From Datnioides undecimradiatus (taxonomy: Eukaryota > Chordata > Actinopteri > Lobotiformes > Datnioididae): 64,000 nt of DNA. The position numbers and the translations under genes were made by a program. This document shows, piece after piece, positions 48,866 to 61,800 of the stretch; position 1 is the stretch's first letter; the number at the start of each line of letters is the position of its first letter. The stretch lies in NCBI GenBank assembly GCA_008933995.1, contig WARS01000013.1, forward strand, positions 17,239,806-17,303,805. The letters are read 5' to 3'. Below the pieces are notes generated by a model. That model was not told the DNA's origin and did not search any database. It was given only the letters and a program-made list of their open reading frames with translations.

Positions 48866-51800
48866 TAGATTTGTTCTCATGCTGTTGACTTTAAGTAAAT
48901 GTATGCAAACTCTGCCATTTGCAGTTGATTTATGTCACCTAGTCAAATGTATTTTATGTCAAAGTGAATTTACTAACCTCACAGTCTGTTGCTGCAAATC
49001 TCCACTAGAGGTCAGTGTTATTTTAGAAATTCTCCTCGTTGCTACTGATCTGCTTCTAAAGAAGCAACATGGATGTAGCAGTTTTTATATGTACATCATT
49101 TTGCAGTGGCATAGCAACATGATAGACCGAGGTATTTTACCCTATCCCTGAAAACGAACCAAAGGATCATCGAGATGTGACATAAGATATTAAATGCAGA
49201 CCAGCACAGCACAACAAACCAAGCAGGCATATCTTCCTTTTTTCTTCCTCTTTCATTTGTTCTGCCTTCAGACATTTGGCAGGAGCAAATGACTGCATTT
49301 TCAATTATATGAGTTGAAGAAACAGCCAACATAGACAAACAATCTGTCAATCTCACAAAGGAAGCAAACAAACGTCTCACCAACATACAGTAGCAACTCC
49401 CTGTGCTGTAAACAGACGTCACACACAACGAGCACGCTTCCCTCCACAACAAAACCGGAGTCAAATAAAACCAGAGGGAAACAAACATCATAAAGTTTTC
49501 TCTTTTTTCATGCTGCCAAGAACAAAAGTCAATCCCCACGTGGTGGGGCCTTTGATATACACAGATAGAGTTAGCCCAGCTTATGTTGTCAATGTGTGTG
49601 TGTGTGTGAGTGTGTATGAGGCCAAATTTTGCAGGTCAGAGCCCACAGGATCCACAGTGGAGAAGGTTCAAGACAGCCATGATCCCCCCCCCCCTTCCCT
49701 CGTTTTCTCTCAGTGTCTCTTGTTCCCTGTTGTATTATCTGGGCTATAAAAAGTGCAGAACCTGTAAAGAGTGCTGCTGTCAGCTGTGTGACCATCTCGA
49801 GCTTCATAGCTTTTCTCCTGAGCTCCGTTCGATTTATGTCTGTATCCTTTATGTGTTTATACGACATCCTCATCAGAGGGAACATGAATAACCAGTGCTC
49901 GAGTGCTGTGTCAACTTTGGAGTGAGAGAAAGCAATCTGTGAGATTGGCCATCTGAACAAGACTTTCTGAAAGTGGTAGGCTAATTATTTCCGTTGCTAT
50001 GTGATGATGGCAGACCCTCATAAATAAGTGCTGCGGCTGAACGGGGAGCTTTTGGATTTTGTTCCAGTAGGATCTAGTAAAAGCAAAATTCTGTGAAAAA
50101 ACCTATGGAACCAGTGAGGCAAGACTCTGTTTAAATGTTACACTGTGCAGTGTAAAATTACAAAAATAGGGTCTTTTGGACACATTAACTGTTTGCATTC
50201 AACCAAGCTTAGTTTGCCTGGGTAGTAACCCTTGTGAAACCTATATACCTGCCCTGAATACTGTCAGAGACACTTTAAATCTATTACAATTCATCCTAAA
50301 TGCATGCACACTCTGCAGAAAAGTACCACTGCGGCACTGTTATCCTTTAAACTAGTCTGTAAACAGTCTGTTTTGCAACCTTTCGTTCAGCCCCAAACAA
50401 CTGTGGCGAATAAGTGAATTAACAAGAGCTGCACAGACATTATTTAGCAGTATTAAATTGCTAAGTCTGTGGACCTAATGTTTTTGTAGTAGTGGCTGTT
50501 AGGAGCAGACATGGAGAGGAAAAATATTTTTGTATCATGTTCAGTCATAACTGCTGCAACCAGCTCTCGTTGCTCTGAGCACTTAATTCTATATTTCAAT
50601 TAGTTTCTTACTGCGTGCTAAGGAGATTTCCTGTGACCATACACAATGTGCCGTAAATTACATTAAATGATGTTAATGTATGTCTCAGTTAGTGGTAACT
50701 GTGCCTCTCAGTTGCAGCAAATTTGTAGTTTAGAGCAATATTTCCACATTTAATTGTTGCATATTGCAACACTGAAACACCATTTTTATACCAACTTTGA
50801 ACCATTCTCACATTTACAAAATCTTTCAAAGAGCTTTATATTCACTTTTGTAAGAAAACTTTTTGCATGCAAGTACCGCCTGGCTGGAAGTCACAAGTTA
50901 AACATTATAGTGTTTCGTCTGGACCTGAAACCTTTGTGCCAACACAAACTCCTCTTGACCTTTAGTGTTGACCTGTTTATATTGAATATGTGCAACAACA
51001 GCACTGTGCAAGCAACTTGTAGGAGTTATGCTGCCTATAACCTGATGGTGTAGATATAAGCCAAAAGCAGACTGGGCCTCTGAGCAATCATGCCCAGTTC
51101 TGCTGAATGGAGCCCTGCAAGCTGCAACAGATGAGAAGAATGCAAACTGTTGCTAGCCTGATGTCAACTCTGGATCTGGAGGAAAAACTTTAGTCCCTTG
51201 AGATTTCTGGCCTGCGTCTGTAATACAAGCCATTAATAATTCAAACATCTTTTTTCTTTTTTTTTTTACAGAGAGAAGAAAAATCTAACTTTTTCCTCCC
51301 TAGCCATGTTGACAGCAGAAAGGAGATGCACTCTGTCAGGCTAATATTGGTCCAGTACCTGAGCTTGAAATATAGTGATGTTAAAAGCTATTGATTTTAC
51401 AGCATCACGCATGACTTATTTCACCCTGGAGGTAGAGTATGAGGTCAAGACATACTGCTGAACTTTCTTTATCTAGGGGGACTCTGCATAGTTTTGAAGA
51501 AGGTGAAGGGAGAACCCAGTGTCAGAAGTGTGAAAGGAAGCAGGCAGCAAAACTTCGTCCACCACTGCCGAAAAGAAGAATGTAAACTCCAGCAAATTCA
51601 GCCTCCTGTAAAGTAAATCACCTCTTCCTTGTGGTCATCATTTCATTTTACAAGAGCCTGTAAACGTACATCATACTTTGGGAAAAATGTTCCGCACTCC
51701 TTCAGCAGTTTTCAGCTCATCTCTTTGTCTATACAAATCAAAATAATTAAAAAAAGATTGAATCGCTCCCTGCTTCACAACACTTTGGCACTTGTTGTGG

Positions 51801-52080
51801 GACTCACTGCTACGTCCTGATCGAAAATGGAGCAGGGGATTAATGATTTCCTGCTCCCATTAATCTTTATCAAGCTGTGGCAGACTTCTCAGTTGTCCCT
51901 TGATAGTAGTAAATTGTAAACAGGGGAGTGAAGAAGAGACTCCATTCACACCTCTGTGCTTGGGTGCAGGATGTATTAAATCATTGAAGTGTGAACTGTG
52001 CGTTAAAGTGGTCAGGGGTCCCACTGGAATACAGAAATGACCGGCATGTGCGTTCTGGATACATTACTTTGACCATTTTT
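48866..52080. other. Gene-free stretch, part 1
   Basis: No frame resembles a known protein. There is a GT-rich tract (about 49590-49617), a C12 run (about 49686-49697) and a poly-T tract (about 51250-51268). Overlapping frames on both strands at 49096-49960 are not supported by any recognisable motif. Confidence 0.6.
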
Positions 52081-52084
52081 GTTG

Positions 52085-52530
52085 TGCTCACAGCAGAAAA
52101 TAATAATAATATGAATACATTTATTTTATAGAGAGATATTAACATAAAGACAACAGTAAATAACAGCAGTGTGGTTGGATGTGATTAAATGAAAGATAAA
52201 ATGGGGGAGTCACTTAACAGGAGAAGGCATGTTTGAAGAGGTGGGTTTAACAGGCCTGCTTGATGGTTGGAAGAGTATCTGATTGTCTTATGTGGTTAGG
52301 GAGGGAAGCAGAGAGGGCTCTGTTGTCGCAGCTTTGAGGCTTGGTTGTGGTGGTCATAGTGGCGGTCATAAGTGATATGTGTCCACAGACCTGAGACTTG
52401 AAAACATTACAAAGATCAAAACCAAGTCTAGTTTTATTGTCACAAATACAATTATACACAGAACAGTGCATAGCAAATTTCCTAGGTGCCTAGCTCCAGA
52501 ACACCTAAATAAATATATTCCAATAGAAAT
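52085..52530. repeat. Cluster of decayed dispersed repeats
   Basis: Segment 52430-52505 ('agttttattgtcacaaatacaattatacacagaacagtgcat...ggtgcctagctccag') resembles a common fish dispersed repeat. Segment 52085-52290 ('...aagaggtgggtttaacagg...') resembles another. Both assignments rest on memory of fish repeat text and need a library search. No coding frames. Confidence 0.4.
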
Positions 52531-52555
52531 AAATATAAAATATTACATAATCTAA

Positions 52556-52625
52556 TCATTAGCATATTAGCATTGTCAGTGTGAACATTTACCCTGCTGA
52601 CTTTAGCATTTGGCTAAAAACATAC
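52556..52625 (+). repeat. Fragment of the dispersed repeat also found in the grm6 intron
   Basis: The text 'attagcatattagcattgtcagtgtgaacatttaccctgctgactttagcatttggct' follows the 'gttagcattgtcattgtgagcatgttagcatgctga' section of the family seen at 10560-11045. A short fragment only. Confidence 0.5.
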
Positions 52626-55600
52626 ACACGCACAAGCTACAAAGCTTCCTATGGCGCTGCTACAGGCTCAGAAATATTGGGACAAATTAACATAATGAAT
52701 CACCTTATCATGTTTAATATTTGGTTTCCAATCATCCATAGTCACTGTGACTGTGTCAAACAATATGACTGTGGTGATGCTCTGCAGGCCAATGTCACGA
52801 CTAATTTGTTTTAATTGCTTTTCGCCTTCAGTCTGGTCTTTATTAAGTGAGACACATGCTCAGTTGCATTGAGATCAGGTGATGTACCCAGTCAACACTG
52901 TATGCTCTTTGTCTACAAAACGTTACAATTATTTGTTGCTCAAGCTGCAATGAATTCTGATAATTCAGGATTCACGTTATAGTCTTGTTTGCAGTGGGAC
53001 TCTTATACCTGAAATGCGATCAACAGCCACTGTAGCCTATTTACTTACTTGGTTGGTTAAAACTGCATAAGGTAATGATGTAACAACATTGAGGAGGACT
53101 ACAGCTGTGCATAAGGGCTCATAGATATTTACAGTGTAGTCTCTTATTCAGCCAAATCACTATTGGGGAAATACTAGGGTGTTTCAAATATTAGCTTGAT
53201 GGATGTTTTGTGCTAACATGAGGATACCATAATTGAGTAAATACAAAACTAGTGACCATCCACTTTCAAAAAGAAGAAGAAGGGGAAAAAGAAGAAGAAG
53301 ATGGCATAATGGGGTGAGTGCAGCCTGATTTATACAAACAGCATAGCTGTCTGAACCCAACTTATAGTAAACTGGATTTTAGTTATGTAAACTAGAGTTT
53401 CAAACTAAGCTGTGATATCGTATAATCTCTTAAAATGATTATTAGAAAAGGAAGCACCTACTCTCTATCCATAACAACATATCTACACAAATGCAATGCA
53501 AATAGTCCACATGAAATTTAGTGAAACTGCACATTACTTGAATAATTCATTGCCCCATACAAAACATTTATTGAATGTGATCTCGATTAGAGTCTCGCAC
53601 TCTCCATTAGGGACTTCATGTAATATTTAAAAACGCACTACAGCTGTCCTTCAAAGAAGAATTACCTTGAGGAGTTGAAAATAGAGAGGTTGTGATTTGT
53701 ATTTGTACGTTTAAACCAAAACTCATTGTCCCCGAATCTTGAGCCTGTGGGGCCTGTTTGGGAGAAAAGGAGATCATCACTTTTAAGTGGACTGAAAAAT
53801 TCCTGTGGTAGGCTTCTAGCACCGCCATGTTTTAAATAATTTAGGCTTTTCTGAAGAAAAAAGTAGCTTCGACTTAGAACAACCAAGGTGAACCTAATAA
53901 AGTGGAGTTCACTGCAGTGCATTAACACTGAACAGTGGTCAAAGGTGAATATCTTTCTGGATTAATATTAGCATATGTCTTTGTCCTAGCTGGGCTTGAG
54001 CAGTGCCAGTTCATCAGTATATGGTATGTGAAGGCCAAGGGAGTGGAGCACGAGGGAATGCTGAAAAAACATCTATAGTGAATCTTCCCTGAACAAATAA
54101 ATATTGAGAAAAGGTATCGCATAATACATCACAGCCATCACCACATATTGAATTAATGATACCTTGCCCAAAGCAGAGGACGTTTTTAGAGAGTTCTGCT
54201 ATCAACAGTGCGTGGACCACCTTGATTTTGGTTTAAAGCAACCCCTTATTGTTTCATCTCATTAAATTACATTACAAACAGAATGACTAATAGCGCTCAG
54301 GTTATCAGTGATACACAACTTATCATTCAAAGCAAAGTGCTAAGCATAAAAAACGAGGGCATGTGTTAAACAATTCATCCTGAAAACTTACAGAAAATGT
54401 AAACCTCTAATTCACCACAACCTCTGCCTGCCAGTGTTTACCTCATTACATCCATCTCAAGGGTCAAGGAAAGTTCAACCTTTCCCCACATGCTAAAACA
54501 TTGTCTTTTCATTAGTAGTTAGACAATTGAATCGCTATGCCCTTTGGTTCCAGCTGGACATATAATGTGATGCAATCTCTCCTCAAAATACACTGCCACC
54601 AATATTCCTCTAATGAAATCCTCGCTTTGTCATTTCTCTAAAGAAAGTATTAGAGGTGAGTATCAAGCTGAAAAAAATATTCCTGTGTTACTTAACATTT
54701 TGCCATTCACCATCTCACTAGTTTTTTTTACTCTAACCTAAACAGCTAAGAGGTGCTTTGTTTGGCCATCAATATCAGAATGAGTCACCGAGAATAGCCT
54801 CCGGTGGGACAATGGTCTGCTACCGGCAGCCGTACGCAGGGCTCAATTATGGCAGGCTTTGTGTGAGACCTATTCCACGAGTCTTGCATTGTATTTCTTC
54901 AGTACACAGCAAAATTAATCATAAGCACATCTTTTTGGACATCCGTGTCACTAATTTGTGCTTAGGGGTGTACAGGGTGATAACACCGGAGCACAATGGG
55001 AGCCGAGAGAGAACATATTTGGCTCATCTGTGTAATTGTCACACTTCGTAATGGAAGTTCTCAGCTATTGTGCCTCTTTACTTACTTTGATGGAATTTTC
55101 CTTTCACTCCTTTATCTCCTGCATCCGTTATCTTATGGGAAACTGATGATGTGATAGAGAGCCTAATTTTCTCCAGTAATCATATTATCATAGCAGTTAA
55201 TCAGAGGCAGCAGGGTGCATGTGTTAAGCTATTAGGCTGGTTTAGGTTTATTGGGTAGGATTCAGCCTCTCGGTAATGACTTATTTAAACTGTTATGGAG
55301 CTCAGAATTCGGGATATGTTTTTGCTGAACATAAATGTGCTAAATTATCTGAAAATGGTGAAGAACGGTTAAATTAAAATGGAGCCAGTGTATTGGTTTG
55401 CATGTTCAGCAGTGAAAAACAAGTATATTTTTTTGGATACTGTGCTTAAAATAGTTATATTTGATATTTTTACAACACTATATCAATTGACCACATGAAA
55501 AGAATGTAACAATGGTAAAAGAGATTGCTCCAGATAATTATTACTTGAATCTGTACCCCCCCCCGCGCTTTTACTGAGCTTTACAGGGAGGTTCAGCTCA

Positions 55601-58396
55601 TTGCTGTTGTGCCTGCAAATTTACTGTTCTGGTTCACTCTCGCGCCTCTTGATAGCTTAATACCAAGTATTTGCCTGCAGCAGGTAGCAGGTTTCTGTGA
55701 AAAAGTTCTTGAAAACCTATAGTGCACTACCTGCTCTGTAACAAAAAGCAGTCCAACTGCTGGAGAAGATGGTGGTACATTTAGCAGCTAAAGGGCTTCT
55801 GTGATTTGCTAAAGGACACTTCACCAGAGCATAGCAAGGGAACATATCCATTACCAAGCCACACTCTGTAAGAACGACTCTGTGTTTGTGGACTTGAAGT
55901 CACAGTCCTCAACTCCCACTTCGTCATCTGCAGCTCAGTTCCTCAGTCCTTCAGTGCTTACACTGATCAGTTGCCATTCCCTCTCTTACAGACTGACTGT
56001 AATCTAATTGACTTGCTACCAACTAGCAGTATGTGTTACATTGGCATGTACTATGTAGTATACAAACAAAAGTAAAAAATACCCAGCTGTCCTTCTGATT
56101 GAAAAACATCTCCACTCTACGATTGATGGTTCGATCCCCAACTTCCTCCTCTGCATGTCGAATTGATTTAACAGATTCATACTGCATGCAACTACAAAAA
56201 ACAGACACACACAGGATATAGTATGCACTACTGTGCATGTTTTTCTGAGCTGCTTGTTTGGACCGTTTTGCCTGATTTCTAGACTGGCTTCCCCTGCCTG
56301 CCCGTATTTGTGTTTTTTCGTATTTGTGTGATTGTTTGATCTTTTGGTATTGACCTTTGCCTGTCTTGAATTAAATAAGCTGAATTGTTACATTGGCTGC
56401 TCCCATGTTGTGCTTTTCGGTTCAAGTCTGCCATTCATCCAGAGACAGACAAAGTTACAGGCCATGAAACCAAAAAAGCGAGTTAAAACACAGTCTGGAT
56501 CTTTGTAGAACTACAGATTTGGGACATAATCCTGTACATGTTTGTCACTATTAGCTATTCATTTTACCTTGCATGTACTGAAATCATTTTATCCATGGTG
56601 ATCCATTTTATCACATTATAAGAATTACTGATATGACTCTTTTAAGTAACCTTTGCTTTTGAATGTAGGGCTTTTACCTACCACAGGGTGCGTATGTGTT
56701 TTCATTTGTGACACAGTATTTTTGTGTTTCAGCCCAGCAAATATTCAAATTATACTGCAACAGAAATTCATATAATGATGATCTTGGTCAGGATTGCACC
56801 ATATTTTCAGATTTTTCCCTCTAATCACAAGAACCTTGGTGAGTGTGAGACCTGCATATACAAACAACCAGCACCAGCTGTATTTCTGATGCATGGAAAC
56901 TAAAGCTGTCCTCTCCTCAAATCTCACACAGGGAAAAATTTGATAATGAGGAACTGCTTCCTATTCATTCTGCCATATATTGTATGTGGGTCTACTGGTC
57001 TTCAATATTTTAGAGATCACATCTCAACAAATTCCCATTTATCATCAGGTACAGTACTGTGTGTGCACCTTTTTTTCTGCTGAGCTGACTAGTTGACAAG
57101 CACAGGATACGAGCCTCGTAAAGAAAGCATCAATCATGCAAATCCTCACTGGGGACCAGCTTGTCTCTTAGCACACTCTGCTCACTCACCATAATCAATA
57201 ACCCACCAATGAGCGCCACATCCAGAGACAGCAATCTGACTGCTTTTTTTCATACAAGTGTGTTATGGCAGCATCACGCTGACATTCTCTCTCACATCAG
57301 CATCCATTTTTAATCATGGTATCTGGCCTCACTGCTGCTCGTCAAGTGCCTCAGCCTCCTGTCAGAGTTTGGGATTGCAGAGAAGGATAAGAGCTCTTGC
57401 TGCTGCTACGTGGAAATAGATGTGCTGGTACAACTGCCCACCTCTCCTGGACCATCTGTGGAGTGGCAGTGTTGGGTGACTATTACATAAGGCATTCACA
57501 ACAGGCCCTCTCTTTCCCACGTTATGCTAACAAGTCCTTCACATAATTTGAATTTCTGTCTCGAATTGTCTTTAACACTGTTTTGTTATTCGACGTCTAG
57601 GTCCTCTGATGGAAATGAACGGTTCCTTTTTAGTTGATGTCTTTTTGCACAAACAGTGTTCAAGGTTTACACAGACTTGCTTTCGCTGTTGTACAGCAAA
57701 CCTAATATGGTCATGTATTTTCTTTCCTTTAAGTGCTTATGTAGAAACAATTCACAACTGCATAATTTTTGTGATCTTTGACACAGTGAAGACAGAAAAA
57801 AGGACTGTGTTAGCAATTGTATGATAATTTTAAGTTCAATAGCTGGCAATGTGGGGCTTTTGTGACATTTTGTGAAATTTACTTTGAGAGCGACAGAAAA
57901 CAGTAATCTTAAACACCTAATTAACTTATGAAGTTAAACTGTCTATAAAACTCGATAAAGCTGAGGAGAGCTGCATATCCAGATGAGATTTGTGAGTTAA
58001 TTACCACAAGTAATGACTGTCAAACACTGTCAAGTGAACCATTGTTAATATGGAAATAATAATTATTGTGGCTTTAAACTATTTTTTTGTGCTGCTTTCT
58101 TCTTTTCACTGAGCTAGACTAAATACATGAAACTTACATTTTTATGGCAGTGTTAGTAAGGCAGTAAACAAGCTCATTTCACAAAGCACTGGAGTGCTCC
58201 TTCAAGCATTTACAATGTTATGTTTATCACATACTATTAAGCTATAACAAAACAACTTGAGTTCCATATGGTCATCATTAGTTATCACTGAGGCGATCCC
58301 GAATAATTTTAGTACTAAGTAGAGCAAAGTGAGTCTTTGCAGGGCAGTCATTAAATTGAGTGTCAATTAGTTGTGTGTGTGTTGTATCAAAGTTGG

Positions 58397-58430
<34 letters not shown>

Positions 58431-58436
58431 GGTCCA
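52626..58436. other. Gene-free stretch, part 2, with low-repeat blocks
   Basis: No gene-like frame. A GAAGAA tract lies at 53269-53302 and a C run at 55556-55564. Blocks at about 53640-54250, 54740-55270 and 57100-57460 are free of simple repeats, are balanced in composition and hold TAAT-type motifs. They could be conserved non-coding elements, but this cannot be shown without a second genome. A (CA)n tract sits at 58401-58429. Confidence 0.5.
58401..58429. repeat. (CA)n microsatellite
   Basis: About 14 CA dinucleotides immediately left of a decayed Tc1/mariner transposase fragment. Confidence 0.95.
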
Positions 58437-58439
58437 CAC

Positions 58440-58860
58440 TTGAAATGATCTCTCAACCCACAATGCCTTTTGTCAACTGTTAAACATGGTGGTGGTCTGT
58501 AATGACATGGGGAGCCATCTAGTGAGTCATTACGTCTGATAATTACACCACATAGTTGTATATCAGCCAAAGAATATGAGGCCATTTTACACTACCAGAG
58601 GCACCCCAGGGTGTAAACACTATTCCCTCATGATGGTCTCATCTTTCAGATGATAATGTTCCCATACAAACTGCAAAAGTGGTTTCCTGGAACACCACGG
58701 TGATGGCTCTGGAGGGCTTTCTTCTTGATGAAAGGTCCAGTATCTACTGCGCACAGTTCAGGATGTTGTGTGGCAGCTGCAGGAAGACTGAAGCACTTTT
58801 GCAGAAAAACTGAATCTGTACTATTTAATTTTATCCCAGCCAAAGACAAAATGATTACAA
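58440..58860 (+). pseudogene. Tc1/mariner transposase remnant
   Basis: Pieces of a Tc1/mariner transposase are readable in shifting plus-strand frames. TVKHGGG (about 58479-58499) corresponds to the conserved VKHGGGSVMVWG block. SDDNVPIQTAKVVSW (about 58649-58693) corresponds to the QDDNAPIHTAKVV block around the second catalytic Asp. Between them the frame is broken by stops and at least two shifts, so no intact protein is encoded. Terminal inverted repeats were not found; this is an old internal fragment. Confidence 0.65.
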
Positions 58861-61800
58861 GTTGAAAAAGTTAATTCTTGTAGAGCTGTATAGGAGAAAG
58901 TTTAGACTAATTAGACTTTTTTTTTCCCTGGTGCTATATTTATAAAATACTATAGTGTTCACTTCGAACATGTACTTATTTAGGTGGCTAAAATGTGTTG
59001 TGTTTGCTGCTGTCCCCACCACAGCTGCCCACTGCTTATCTCTGTGCTCTCTGCTGCTTCTCCTAACTGGGGGCATGCCAACCACCATCTATGGACAGCA
59101 GTACTCTGGCTATGGCTAACTACTTCATAAAATCAAGTCTCAAAAAACCCCAGAATAAACCTTTAAGGCTTGTTTTTAAATTATTTAGCCTGGAGCCGGT
59201 TCACGCCAACAGTTTTCCAACAAGTCCACTGGGAGAGAAGATGGTTACAAAACAGACAGTGTAATTAAAAAGCATGTCTTTCAAACATCAATGCCAGCCA
59301 AAGCAGCAGGAGCAGTTGGAGTCATGGAAACAGCTGATGGATGAAGACAGACAGCACGATGAAGACGGTGACCTGTCAAAGGACCCTGGTGTGTATGTGT
59401 TTCCTCCAGGTTTCATAGAGACGTCAAACTGGCAACAGCAACACTTATGTGCAACCAATGGACAAACACTGACATCATCGTTTAAGAATTTATTATGTTC
59501 TTTCATAATGTTGCTGCGTTGATCTTTGGCCTGATATCCAGCTGCATCATCAGAGCTTCAGGAAAGGACTGTATTCGCATTGCAGATGCTCCTTCTGCTC
59601 CTTGGAAGCAACAGTGCCTTCCCACGTCTGTGTTAAAAAAGGCATTTGTGATCCATCTATACACTAGATTAGATATATGAGGCTTTCACCCGTTAAAAAA
59701 AATTAGCACTCATCTCCAAAACTAATGAAAACCTGAAGCTCCTCAATCCCTGCAGTGGCAATTTGCATAATAATTACAACATAGCAAAGACAGTGGGGGA
59801 GGACAGCAAAACAAACCCCTGCCATCTGAATAAGTATAATTCAGCATACAATAAAAATAGCTGTGGCTTCTTCCTAATAGAGTGTGGCCTCCATATTTTG
59901 TCTCATTACTGAATTATTATAGCTGCCCATAAGAGTCTGGAAAGGTATCTATGTCACTGTGCAGTCTACTCCAGGCTATTGTTTGTGATATGGGATATAT
60001 ATCCATGGATCAAGCTTTCAAAAATGATGCCAATGACTCATTATTAGACCCTCCATATAGAGTAAATGCTCATGTCTTTAATACTCCATGCTTCTAGTTT
60101 TAGGCCATGAATCCAAGCTAAGCAGTTTGTATATGTAATAAACCTTGCAATGAATGAAACAGATCCTGATTTATAAGAAATTGGTAGCGTGCCCTGAGTT
60201 TTAATTATACATTAGCAGTAGTGGATAAGAGTTTCAGCCTGGTACTGTAAATGCACCATAAATGTAAAGTGTATTTAACTTTCAGTTACAATTCATGATG
60301 TAATCTTTTTCTTTGCCATATCAAATGGAAAATTAAATCCTGTATATATTTTAAGGACAAAGAAGTTACTTGGTAGCTTCTGGGCATATACGTAAATTAG
60401 AGATGTGTTCAGTGATGTAAATGTAATGTTGTGTCTCCAGCAGTTAAGGAAAAAACCCAACAGTCACCGTCTTCCTGCACAGCAAAAAAAAAAAAAAAAA
60501 AGGTGCTGTCCCAGGCGACATGCAGAAATTACCACTGTACAACACACTACAATTTACATATTTAATAATATTCTGATTAAAAACATTAAGAAATGCACTG
60601 AAAAATAAAAAAAGTTAGTTAGCTACAGTACTTATACAACAGCAACAATGGCTGTAAATTAGGTTTCTTGGCATTGGGCACTACTAAAGGGTTAGAGCAA
60701 AACAAAACAGCCCACCCCCAAAAGGAGATTGGTGAACGTGAAAACAATGACGAGCTGAAGGAATGAAAATCATGTACATTAAGTTCATAAAGCGTTACCA
60801 GGTCATCTATCTGACTAAATGTAGATGATTCCTTGTCAGGTCACATATTCCAAGCGGAGGTATAGTGAAGTCCGACAACAGAAAAAAAAAACAGTACCTT
60901 AAACATCAACAGTAAATGTCAGATGTTGTCAGTCCCACAGGATCGGATAGCTGTTTGGTTTCCTTTCAGGCTCGTCATTGCAGGTGTGGACAGTTCGTTG
61001 CTGTGGAAGCAGAGGGTACAATTCAAGCACCGGTAAACCAGGATCTAATTCTTTTAGTAAAAAAAATATTTTTTTTCAACCACAAAAAGCCAAATCACTG
61101 TCACCACACACTCTTGCCACCTTCAAATATAATGTAACAAACATAACACAACAACCTCATTTTTGTTTTCTGCTGGTTGTTAAAATGGACTGGCTAAAAA
61201 TCACAAAGAACTAGTGGAAGAAGGGTTATCATAGAAATATGATGTACATGCTTTGTCTTCTACAAAACTGAATTCACAATGATTCTTTCTCACGTTGGCC
61301 CACCATGACTGAACTAAACCAAACTTTTCTTCAGCCCACAATCAATCGGCATTAAGCTACAGATGACACCAGATGGTTTCACATTATCTGATGATGAACA
61401 TCACCCATTTAACTGCACAGCAGGACAAATAGACACTCCAGCTGCATTTTTCTTCTGGGTGCTGTGTGTTGGCAGCATCGCCGCTGTCGTCTCTGTTGGA
61501 CTTGATGTTCCAGCGCCACTGACACCTTGCTTCACACAGTCTCACCTCTTATCTCCCACTGAAAAAACCTCCTGTCAATCATCACAAAGATGAGTAGCTG
61601 GGCGCTCAACAACCACAGCCACCTAAAAATCCCCCATCATTCCTCCTAATCTAGGTTTCAGACACTTTCCCTTTTGTACCAGATTTAAGCAAAGAAGACA
61701 ACTGTTGTTAGCTATTTAGTAGGTTTACCCATGGTTATTCTTATGGTAATTGTAGAGGATTTGTCTAAATGCGTGTGTTTGATCCATGACTCATCTGGTT

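Noticed and set aside
49096-49539. 147-residue minus-strand frame, one of the longest in the gene-free region
   Set aside because: Cys-rich random-looking composition, no motif, no repeat-family or exon context, and neighbouring frames overlap on the other strand.
61363-61593. Plus-strand 76-residue frame with a hydrophobic stretch (AAFFFWVLCVGSIAAVVSV) that could be a membrane segment or a terminal exon
   Set aside because: No family recognised, no clear splice partners, and the minus strand over the same bases reads equally well; the frame is short enough to be chance.
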